6,235 nt of DNA from Candidatus Kapaibacterium sp. (GTDB taxonomy: Bacteria > Bacteroidota > Ignavibacteria > Kapaibacteriales > UBA961): NCBI GenBank assembly GCA_023253875.1, contig JALRFC010000118.1, forward strand, positions 1 to 6,235, given 5' to 3'. The notes under the pieces were generated by a model. That model was not told the origin of the DNA. It saw only the letters and a list, made by a program, of their open reading frames with translations, and did no database searches. The translations under genes and the position numbers were made by a program. Positions 1 to 5,830 of the stretch are shown piece by piece. Every line of letters begins with the position of its first letter. Position 1 is the stretch's first letter.

Positions 1-128
1 TGAAGGAAGGTATATCAGCACAATCCACGTTCACAGTGGACTGTAGTGGATTTCCTTCCGGTTCATATCATGGCGTGATTGAACATGGAACAAGAAAATC
101 ATTCATCTCATTTATTGTACAACAGTAA
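1..128 (+). CDS. C-terminal end of a T9SS cargo protein (partial, start outside window)
   Basis: An open frame starting at base 3 runs 41 codons to a TAA at 126-128 and has no start in the window, so it is the tail of a larger gene. The translated end reads ...VDCSGFPSGSYHGVIEHG... and finishes SFISFIVQQ. The pattern 'D-x-S-x-(F/L)-P-S-G-x-Y' followed by a short basic-hydrophobic final strand is the end of the type A sorting domain of the Bacteroidota type IX secretion system. That domain directs export across the outer membrane and is normally cleaved off. The stop lies only 5 nt before the next start, so the two genes are probably cotranscribed. What the mature protein does cannot be seen. 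The T9SS call is good; it rests on about 40 residues. Confidence 0.72.
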   Translation, partial: KEGISAQSTFTVDCSGFPSGSYHGVIEHGTRKSFISFIVQQ

Positions 129-133
129 GAACA

Positions 134-2050
134 ATGAGAAATCTTGTACTCTACACATTCCTATTTCTACTGTGTGGTATTTCTATATTCGCACAAACCG
201 TGAATCTCATGTACTATGTATCTGCGAGACCCGGTGAGCATGGAATGTGGGTTGCTAGGCAATTACAGAATGGCTCATGGATTCGAGGTGAAAAAGTTTT
301 GATTGATGGAGTCTTTGATGGAAATGGTGTGGATCCCGATATATTCAAACAACAAGATGGGAGTTTGCGACTCTATTATTTTCAAGGATATTTTGTAACT
401 CCACCACCGCAAAATCCAGGACCAAATCCAATTTACTCTGCTGTATCAACCGATGGTGTGAGATTCACTGGTAAAAGAAAAGTGTTTGAATATGAAGGCA
501 TTTTCGATCCATCTGTGGTGAAATTACCCAATGGTAATTATGTCATGGGTTGTACACAAATGGTAGGCATGAATGTACACACAGTGGTGGCTACTAGCAA
601 TGATGGATTGACATTTACATATAAAACGACTGTACAAAATACAGGAGTACCAGAACTGATGGTTTTGGATGATGGATCGATTCGATTATTCTATAATGGT
701 CCCGGTGGTATTATTAGTTCGCGTTCTATGGATGGTGGAACAACTTGGCAAAAAGAACAAGGTGTTCGATTGTCATCCCAGCAATTTGTGGGTGATCCAA
801 GTGTGTCAAAAGTTGGCAATCGTTTGCGTATGTATGTGAAAGGTTTCAATGCAAATGGTGGTCAGAAATTAGTGGGACATAAAACGCAATATGCTGAAAG
901 CACTGATGGTGGAAATACATTTCAAATGCAACAGCAATTGGTTTTGGACAGTGCAAGCGTTCCTGAAGGAGTTGAGATGATGGCATCCATTAAACAAGAA
1001 TCTATTTCCGGAAATGATACGCTTTGTATGGGAGAAAATACCAAGCTAGAAGCTGTGATTAAAGCAAGTCCAAGCTTTCTCACACTGACATATGAGTGGT
1101 CGAAGAATGGTGTAAAACTCAGCAATGGAGGAAAGATAAATGGAGCAAATTCTACCACTTTGAATATTACGAATTGCACACAAAATGATACCGGTGCATA
1201 CTCATTGAACGTGATTGCTGATGGACTGTCCGAGGGAAATATCCAACAAGTATTTGGTCCTATTCGATTGGCAATCAATCAACAAACAGAAATTACAAAA
1301 GATATTGATACTGCATATATGGCATGTCACGATGAAACTATTACAATTACTTGTAATGCCATCGGAAAAGACATTCAATATCAATGGATACAATCTGATG
1401 GAAAGCCAATTAATGGTGAGAATACGAATACAATAGCAATAAAGAATACCTCTCCTTTTTTAGAGAATATCCGATGCATCATCGTGGGAGCATGTGGTAG
1501 AGACACTTCAAAAACTGCAAGCATATCTTTCACTTCAAAAGCAGAAATAAAGAAAGATCTTCCATCTATGGTAGAGTTGTTTTCCGGCATGGATACAGTG
1601 TTGCAAGCAGCAATCAATGCCAAGAAGTATACATATCAATGGTATCAGAATGATAAAGCCATCACTCAGGAAATTCCGGGAGTAAATGAGATGTTCACAT
1701 TGAATATCACATCTATGGATTCCAGTGATCAAGGAATATATCATGCTGTGATCAGAACGGAATGCGACACGCTTTCAACTCAAAAAACCACAGTAAATAT
1801 GAAGGTGATGAGTTCTGTCAAGGAAATGTCTGATGTGAGAGTATTTCCTCAACCCGCGAATACGATCATTCATATTGAACACTTGGAAAGTTCAAGAGGT
1901 CAATTGACATTATTCGATATGTTTGGAACACAGATGAGAAGTCTGGAGATTCAAGAAGGCAAAGCGATTCTTTCTACGGACGATATTCCTTCCGGTATAT
2001 ATATGTTACGCATGTCAACCGGTATTATTCCAATCACCATTATTCATTAA
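134..2050 (+). CDS. Secreted beta-propeller (glycosidase-fold) protein with three Ig-like domains and T9SS sorting domain
   Basis: This is a 638-residue secreted or surface protein. Residues 1-20 form a signal peptide (MRNLVLY, a hydrophobic core, then FAQ). Residues about 24-285 look like a five-bladed propeller of the GH43/GH32/GH130 or sialidase-like fold: repeated 'DP-x-hydrophobic...DGS/NGN-x-(aromatic)' strands (VDPDIF 66-71, FDPSVV 124-129, VPELMV 172-177, GDPSVS 220-225). Asp-boxes occur at 198-205 (SMDGGTTW) and 256-263 (STDGGNTF), with shorter variants at 105-111 and 155-161. Three Ig-like domains follow at about 288-381, 384-467 and 470-557, with YEW/YQW Trp strands and DTGAY or DQGIY tyrosine-corner motifs in the first and third. 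Residues about 565-638 are a T9SS type A sorting domain (VRVFPQPANT, IPSGIYMLRM). The role may be glycan binding or cleavage outside the cell; the substrate is unknown. No Shine-Dalgarno precedes the ATG. The start is chosen because it gives a proper signal peptide. Confidence 0.88.
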   Translation: MRNLVLYTFLFLLCGISIFAQTVNLMYYVSARPGEHGMWVARQLQNGSWIRGEKVLIDGVFDGNGVDPDIFKQQDGSLRLYYFQGYFVTPPPQNPGPNPIYSAVSTDGVRFTGKRKVFEYEGIFDPSVVKLPNGNYVMGCTQMVGMNVHTVVATSNDGLTFTYKTTVQNTGVPELMVLDDGSIRLFYNGPGGIISSRSMDGGTTWQKEQGVRLSSQQFVGDPSVSKVGNRLRMYVKGFNANGGQKLVGHKTQYAESTDGGNTFQMQQQLVLDSASVPEGVEMMASIKQESISGNDTLCMGENTKLEAVIKASPSFLTLTYEWSKNGVKLSNGGKINGANSTTLNITNCTQNDTGAYSLNVIADGLSEGNIQQVFGPIRLAINQQTEITKDIDTAYMACHDETITITCNAIGKDIQYQWIQSDGKPINGENTNTIAIKNTSPFLENIRCIIVGACGRDTSKTASISFTSKAEIKKDLPSMVELFSGMDTVLQAAINAKKYTYQWYQNDKAITQEIPGVNEMFTLNITSMDSSDQGIYHAVIRTECDTLSTQKTTVNMKVMSSVKEMSDVRVFPQPANTIIHIEHLESSRGQLTLFDMFGTQMRSLEIQEGKAILSTDDIPSGIYMLRMSTGIIPITIIH

Positions 2051-2052
2051 AC

Positions 2053-2457
2053 ATGCATTTACTTAAAGACATCGGAATCGTTCTTCTTGGATTAATCATT
2101 GGGGGAACGCTCAATATGGCACTGGTTGAAGCTGGTATGTTTGTCTTCCCTCCTCCGGAGGGATTGGATGTTTCAACAGAGGCAGGTTTAAAATTGGCGA
2201 TGAGCGTGATGTCTTTCGAGCATTTCATTTTTCCATTTCTTGCGCATGCATTGGGTACATTGTTCGGGGCATGGTTTGCAATCAGATTCACAAAGTCCAA
2301 ACATATATCAGCTGCATATAGCATCGGAATGTTGTTTTTACTAGGTGGTATCATGATGGTTTTTTCAGTGGGAGGACCAACATGGTTTATCATACTTGAT
2401 CTGACTATTGCATATCTACCAATGGCATGGATTGGATATAGGTTGGGGAAAGGGTAA
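2053..2457 (+). CDS. Small four-helix integral membrane protein, function unknown
   Basis: This 134-residue protein has four likely membrane helices at about 7-30, 57-78, 86-106 and 110-130. A loop between the first two contains PPPEG (33-37), and the start of helix 2 has FPFLAHALGTL (60-70). The combination of PPPEG loop, FPFLAHALGT and a GG-I-x-x-VF segment resembles a conserved but uncharacterised membrane family I recall from Bacteroidota; no function is known to me. The ATG lies 2 nt after the stop of the T9SS cargo gene, with no Shine-Dalgarno, so expression probably depends on readthrough or translational coupling from that gene. The C-terminus is short and basic (YRLGKG), as expected for a cytoplasmic end. 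The short N-terminus enters helix 1 directly, so it may be an uncleaved signal anchor. Reality of the gene is near certain from the regular hydrophobic pattern; its role is open. Confidence 0.85.
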   Translation: MHLLKDIGIVLLGLIIGGTLNMALVEAGMFVFPPPEGLDVSTEAGLKLAMSVMSFEHFIFPFLAHALGTLFGAWFAIRFTKSKHISAAYSIGMLFLLGGIMMVFSVGGPTWFIILDLTIAYLPMAWIGYRLGKG

Positions 2458-2465
2458 AAAGAGCA

Positions 2466-3377
2466 TTAATTTGATGATCTATAGAAAACTGGAGAAACGC
2501 CAGTTTTCTTCTTAAATAGTTTACTAAAATATTGTGGATATTCGAAGCCGAGAGTATAGGACAATTCAGCTATCGACATATTAGAGTTTCGCAGAATATT
2601 TTTGGCTTCCTCGATGATGTGATAATGTATAAACTCCTGAGCATTCATCCCGATTTCCTTTTTTAACAAATCGCTCAAATAACCAGGGGAAAGACAGACT
2701 TTATCAGCCAGAAATGAAACAGAGGGTAAACCATTTTGATGAAGTTCACTTGAGTGTAAATATGCATGTAATTCTTTTTCAATCTTTGTGAGAATATCAG
2801 AGTGTGAATGCTTTCTCGTAATGAATTGTCTGCCATAGAATCGCTGACAATATTTCAAGAGTAAGTCGATATTCGCAACTATTATATGTTGACTGAAATC
2901 ATCAAAGTTATCTGTTAATTCTTGTTGTATATTCACAAGAGTTTCTTTGAGAATAGATTCTTCTTTTTCAGAAAGATGTAATGCCTCTGACATTTCATAA
3001 GTGAAAAAAGAATAGTCTTTTATGATATTTCCGAGAAAACTATCTCGAATCAAATCGGGATGAAAAAACAAACCCCACCCTTTCATAGATTCATTTGCTT
3101 CATCGGATCCATCAATGGTGATGACTTGTTTCGGAGAAATACAAATCAAACTTCCTTCATTGAAATCAAAAGCATTCTTTCCATAACGGATTTGCTGATT
3201 GCATGTCTTTTTACACATGATTGAGTAAAAATCCGTTGAAATTTTTGTCTCCGATTTTACATGTTGCCCAACTTGACCGAAATCAACGATTGAAATCAAA
3301 GGGTGATGAGTTTGTCCGCATTGCAATAGAGAAATCAAATCTGAAATCGTCGAAAGATGTATTGTGGTATTCATCAT
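2466..3377 (-). CDS. AraC-family transcriptional regulator
   Basis: This is a 303-residue DNA-binding regulator. The N-terminal half (about 25-115) looks like a cupin-like effector-binding domain of the AraC type: HPLISIVDF near the start, then FNEGSLICISPKQ (72-84), typical of the sheet that holds the ligand. A helical linker follows at about 130-205. The C-terminal AraC/XylS domain (about 195-300) has two helix-turn-helix units: first SVSFLADKVCLSPGYLSDLLKK (219-240), second SIAELSYTLGFEYPQYFSKLFKK (268-290), ending in the family signature KKTGVSPVFYR (290-300). Its ATG overlaps the TGA of the upstream SDR gene by 4 nt (ATGA at 3377-3374), which points to translational coupling, so the regulator most likely controls its own operon. 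The ligand cannot be read from sequence. The stop is 8 nt from the convergent membrane-protein gene, and its last codons carry a terminator-like hairpin. Confidence 0.93.
   Translation of the reverse strand: MMNTTIHLSTISDLISLLQCGQTHHPLISIVDFGQVGQHVKSETKISTDFYSIMCKKTCNQQIRYGKNAFDFNEGSLICISPKQVITIDGSDEANESMKGWGLFFHPDLIRDSFLGNIIKDYSFFTYEMSEALHLSEKEESILKETLVNIQQELTDNFDDFSQHIIVANIDLLLKYCQRFYGRQFITRKHSHSDILTKIEKELHAYLHSSELHQNGLPSVSFLADKVCLSPGYLSDLLKKEIGMNAQEFIHYHIIEEAKNILRNSNMSIAELSYTLGFEYPQYFSKLFKKKTGVSPVFYRSSN
2483..2513 (+). terminator. Candidate intrinsic terminator of the 1-2457 gene group, inside the convergent AraC gene
   Basis: A perfect 10-bp inverted repeat, AGAAAACTGG (2483-2492) and CCAGTTTTCT (2500-2509), encloses a 7-nt loop. 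On the + strand it ends in TTTTCTTCTT, and it begins 26 nt after the stop of the membrane-protein gene. This is the layout of a rho-independent terminator for rightward transcription. The stem has only 4 G/C pairs of 10, so it is moderate in strength. The hairpin lies wholly within the last codons of the AraC-type gene on the other strand, encoding its conserved KKTGVSPVF motif, so the symmetry could be a coding coincidence. Confidence 0.5.
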
Positions 3378-4192
3378 TTCAATTGACTCATAAGGATTTT
3401 GTCAAACATTGTGTCTCCAAGATGTTTTCGCATCCACATCATGGGTTTTGCCATTGCACCAACCACATAACGTGTTTTTGGTTGTTTACTTTCGACGATA
3501 TTGAGAATTGTTTTTGTAATCACGCTTGTTGGTGACATCATGTTTTTTGCATGCATGTTTTGCATTGAAGCATTGAGTTTTTTTGCGGCATCGGAATATG
3601 CACCTTTACCGGAATAGGTTGACAAATTATCTGTCATGATTCCACCCCATTCTGTTGCGATTGCACCGGGTTGAAGCACCACGACATTGATGCCAAATGG
3701 CTTGAGGTCAACTCTAAGACTATCGCTCCACCCTTCCAATGCATGTTTGGATGCATGATACCAAGCGCCCATCGGCATATAGATTCTGCCACCCATGGAG
3801 GAAGTATTGATGATGGTTCCGGATTTGTTTTTTCGCATATGTGGGAGTACCAATTGAGTGATTGCGGCTAGTCCGAATAAATTTACTTCAAATTGATGTC
3901 TTGCTTCTGCGATTGGAACATCTTCAACTGCTCCATATAAACCATAACCGGCATTATTCCACAGAACATCGATTCGACCTTCCTTTTGAATGATTGTATC
4001 AATCGTGTTTTTGATTTGAACTTCACTTGTTATGTCCAACTGCATTGGATGTCCGCCTGCATCGCGAATATCCTGCATTTTGTCAATTCTTCTAGCTAGG
4101 GTATAGACGATATGTCCTTTTTGTATCAATGCAAGAGCTGCATCTTTCCCCATTCCTGAGCTTGCTCCTGTGATGAGAATAACCTTTTTCAT
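3374..4192 (-). CDS. Short-chain dehydrogenase/reductase (classical SDR, 17beta-HSD-like group)
   Basis: This 272-residue cytoplasmic NAD(P)-dependent oxidoreductase has a Rossmann fold. Visible SDR landmarks are the cofactor loop TGASSGMG (8-15), an LDIT acidic position at 52-55, NNAG (79-82), the structural and catalytic Asn at 104 in VNLFG, catalytic Ser at 132 in NTSSMGG, and Tyr145-x3-Lys149 (YHASK). The PG motif follows in QPGAIAT (174-180). A double arginine after strand 2 (34-35, ARR) suggests preference for NADP(H); that is inference. The C-terminal part, with RYVVG and a KPMMWMRKHLGD stretch, fits the group of SDRs annotated as 17beta-hydroxysteroid dehydrogenase-like, whose true bacterial substrates are usually unknown. 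All catalytic residues are present and length is normal. It is the first gene of an operon with the AraC regulator downstream, so its expression is probably tuned by that protein. Confidence 0.94.
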   Translation of the reverse strand: MKKVILITGASSGMGKDAALALIQKGHIVYTLARRIDKMQDIRDAGGHPMQLDITSEVQIKNTIDTIIQKEGRIDVLWNNAGYGLYGAVEDVPIAEARHQFEVNLFGLAAITQLVLPHMRKNKSGTIINTSSMGGRIYMPMGAWYHASKHALEGWSDSLRVDLKPFGINVVVLQPGAIATEWGGIMTDNLSTYSGKGAYSDAAKKLNASMQNMHAKNMMSPTSVITKTILNIVESKQPKTRYVVGAMAKPMMWMRKHLGDTMFDKILMSQLK

Positions 4193-4249
4193 GAGATATT
4201 TCCAGTATGTGATATGATTGATGCAAAAATCCCCTAGTTACATCTATAT

Positions 4250-4261
4250 ATCGTATACGAT
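4250..4261. promoter_or_regulatory. 12-bp perfect palindrome upstream of the SDR-AraC operon (candidate operator)
   Basis: ATCGTATACGAT reads the same on both strands. It sits 58 to 69 nt upstream of the SDR start, in the 99-bp gap between the DUF2233 gene and the SDR gene, which must hold the operon promoter unless transcription enters from the DUF2233 gene. The position fits a regulator site. AraC proteins usually bind direct repeats, while dimeric repressors prefer palindromes, so the binding protein is uncertain. The same gap contains GATTTTTG on the - strand (4231-4224), a 7 of 8 match to the Bacteroidota -7 box, about 32 nt before the start codon. Confidence 0.35.
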
Positions 4262-4291
4262 TCCCTGATTTTTGAATACTAATTGTAGAAC

Positions 4292-5062
4292 TTATTTCTT
4301 CAGTACACCGATCATCACACCGAAATTCCCATTGAGTTGAGTCCATCTACTTCGAGGCGCATATGTTTTTGAGATGGATCCATCGAAGTATAGGGCATTG
4401 GTACATCGTTGTTGTTTGAAGTATAAAGCAAATTCATAGAGGGTGACGGGTTTGCGTGACATTGCGAAGATGAGTTTTCCATGTTTGGTGATGCCTACGC
4501 CATTTCGAATATTGAAGTAATTGGAAGTATCGGAAAAATAGGGATTGATTCTCCGATTGATAATCAGCATTGGACCTGATTGAGTGGCATGTTTAATCTT
4601 TTGCACTTTATGTATGTCTCTTGCGAGGCATATACCGGGTTTTTCATTTGCATCCACATAAAAGACGCCATTTGGTTGGATGAAGAAATTCCCATTCCCA
4701 CTATTGAGATTCACGGGTTTATGCATGGTATGATCGGCGATGAAGAGTCCAACCGGGGCAAAATCAGGGTGATACATACCGCCATTCATCGCGAAGATCA
4801 ATTCCTTTTTATTGCTTTCTACGAATTGCTTAAGAGACCCGAGTGTGCGGAGCAGCTTATTGCTTGCATCCTTATAAAACATCGAAATGATTTCGGTATT
4901 AGGATTATAGGTGTGCAGAATAAAATCTCTACGTGTCAATTCCCGTGCTTTTGGCGTGGTGTCTTGTACTGAAATCTCAGCTTGGGCCAACATCTCCAAT
5001 TGACTCATGGAAAAGCTTGCCATGAGTGAAATGATGATGGGGAGAATGACGGTACAATTCAT
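4292..5062 (-). CDS. Secreted DUF2233 / phosphodiester glycosidase (NAGPA-like) family protein
   Basis: This is a 256-residue protein with an N-terminal signal peptide (about 1-28; MNCTVILPIIISLMASFS, probable cleavage near AQA). The rest matches the DUF2233/NAGPA-domain family, named after the mammalian enzyme that removes N-acetylglucosamine from phosphodiester-linked sugars. Bacterial members are mostly uncharacterised. Motifs seen in order are FAMNGGMY (90-97), a G-x-F segment in APVGLFI (102-108), the GNFFIQPNGVFYVD stretch (124-137), ATQSGPMLI (159-167), RNGVGIT (186-192), and ALYFDGSISKTY (223-234). The ALYxDGxIS form suggests the E. coli YigE-like branch. Length is normal for that branch, with no extra domain. 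It probably acts in the periplasm or outside the cell on a phosphodiester-linked glycan; the substrate is inferred only at that level. It has a divergent promoter region of its own and ends 99 nt before the SDR gene, so cotranscription is possible but not required. Confidence 0.9.
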   Translation of the reverse strand: MNCTVILPIIISLMASFSMSQLEMLAQAEISVQDTTPKARELTRRDFILHTYNPNTEIISMFYKDASNKLLRTLGSLKQFVESNKKELIFAMNGGMYHPDFAPVGLFIADHTMHKPVNLNSGNGNFFIQPNGVFYVDANEKPGICLARDIHKVQKIKHATQSGPMLIINRRINPYFSDTSNYFNIRNGVGITKHGKLIFAMSRKPVTLYEFALYFKQQRCTNALYFDGSISKTYAPRSRWTQLNGNFGVMIGVLKK

Positions 5063-5121
5063 GAAGGTACAAGAAATATGGGTAATCCCTTTTTACAATA
5101 GAGTCAATGTAAACCTGAATA

Positions 5122-5129
5122 CAAATATA
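5122..5129 (-). promoter_or_regulatory. Candidate -7 promoter box for the DUF2233 gene
   Basis: On the - strand the bases read TATATTTG, an exact fit to the TAnnTTTG -7 element used by the primary sigma factor of Bacteroidota. It lies about 60 nt before the start codon at 5062, inside the 170-bp gap between two divergent genes. I see no good TTTG -33 element at the expected distance upstream, so this is a candidate only. Confidence 0.33.
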
Positions 5130-5173
5130 TTGGTTAATGAATCTGTGCAGTATATTATCTGATATTTACCAAT

Positions 5174-5181
5174 TAATTTTG
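5174..5181 (+). promoter_or_regulatory. Candidate -7 promoter box for the outer-membrane barrel gene
   Basis: The bases TAATTTTG match TAnnTTTG exactly on the + strand, 51 nt before the start codon at 5233. With initiation a few bases downstream, the leader would be about 45 nt. The -33 region around 5148-5154 has no clear TTTG. Together with the opposite-facing box at 5122-5129 it gives the 170-bp gap a divergent promoter layout. Nothing else of note is seen in that gap. Confidence 0.35.
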
Positions 5182-5221
5182 CAAATTTAGGCGTGATTCA
5201 AGTCATTTAACAATCATAGTA

Positions 5222-5227
5222 AAGGAG
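5222..5227 (+). promoter_or_regulatory. Strong Shine-Dalgarno before the outer-membrane barrel gene
   Basis: AAGGAG is placed 5 nt before the ATG at 5233, and it fixes that start. No other gene in the window has a comparable site: the starts at 134, 2053, 3377 and 5062 have none, and the one at 4192 has only a weak GGAAA. Confidence 0.7.
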
Positions 5228-5232
5228 TTCTC

Positions 5233-5805
5233 ATGAAAACAGTGTTATTCATGTTATTAATCACAATTATGCTCTCCATTACACAAGTTGCAAAGTCTCA
5301 GTTTGCAATTGAAGCACATGGTGGTATTAGTATGCCACAAGATTCAGCTCTGAATATAAATGGCTCACATGGAGCAATGGTATTGACTTATACCATAGCA
5401 AAAGGTATAGATTTCCTGACTACACTCCAATATCAACGTTTCGTACAAACAACTGAAAGCAATCTTGGTTTTTTTAATGCAAAGACAACAAACACTATAG
5501 AATATATGCCAATAATGGTGGGGGGCCGTTATACATTCACAAAGGGTGGCATACAACCATTCATATCAGGTATGATTGGTTCCTCAAAAGGCACTGCTAC
5601 GCTTGTCCTAACATCAAATATAGGAGCCGAACAGCGCTTTGAAACATCAGAAACATTTACAACAATATCACTTTCTGGTGGCCTACAATTTCCACTGAAT
5701 ACCCATTTGTCACTCATGGGAATGGCTGAATACCTATCATTCACAAATGAAGATGAATCGGACAAATTTCTCATAGTGAAGGGCGGAATACGGTATGAGT
5801 TGTGA
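5233..5805 (+). CDS. Small outer-membrane beta-barrel protein (porin-like / OMP_b-brl type)
   Basis: This 190-residue protein has a classic signal peptide (1-22; MKTVLFMLLITIMLS, cleavage probably AKS before Gln23). The mature part, about 168 residues, is made of alternating polar and hydrophobic strands typical of an eight-stranded barrel: FAIEAHGGISM at the N-terminus (24-34), MVLTYTIAKGIDFLTTLQYQ (49-68), YMPIMVGGRYTF (91-102), IQPFISGMIGSS (107-118), TTISLSGGLQFPL (143-155), LSLMGMAEYLSF (159-170), and a final strand FLIVKGGIRYEL (179-190). The 'MVGGRYTF... IQPFISGMIG' pair is the usual hairpin in the Bacteroidota porin-like or outer-membrane-barrel families. These proteins are structural or small pores of unknown cargo. 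The start is fixed by a strong ribosome site, and the gene stands alone, divergent from the DUF2233 gene and convergent with the partial gene at the right edge. Confidence 0.87.
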   Translation: MKTVLFMLLITIMLSITQVAKSQFAIEAHGGISMPQDSALNINGSHGAMVLTYTIAKGIDFLTTLQYQRFVQTTESNLGFFNAKTTNTIEYMPIMVGGRYTFTKGGIQPFISGMIGSSKGTATLVLTSNIGAEQRFETSETFTTISLSGGLQFPLNTHLSLMGMAEYLSFTNEDESDKFLIVKGGIRYEL

Positions 5806-5830
5806 GAGAGAATTATAAGAGAGATATCTA

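Noticed and set aside
922..1278. 118-codon open frame on the - strand
   Set aside because: Lies wholly inside the large T9SS gene, has no start signal, and its translation shows no domain pattern; a shadow frame.
2040..2393. 117-codon open frame on the - strand opposite the small membrane protein
   Set aside because: The + strand frame has a regular four-helix pattern and operon spacing; the opposite frame has neither.
4224..4274. Inverted repeat CAAAAATC ... GATTTTTG flanking the palindrome
   Set aside because: Arms are only 8 bp of A/T-rich sequence, separated by 35 nt and not centred on the palindrome; easily due to chance.
4092..4346. 84-codon open frame on the - strand bridging the SDR and DUF2233 genes
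   Set aside because: Overlaps the ends of two well-supported genes and the intergenic region in another frame, with no protein-like pattern; shadow frame.
4580..4972. 130-codon open frame on the + strand opposite the DUF2233 gene
   Set aside because: The - strand frame carries all family motifs; this one is an antisense shadow.
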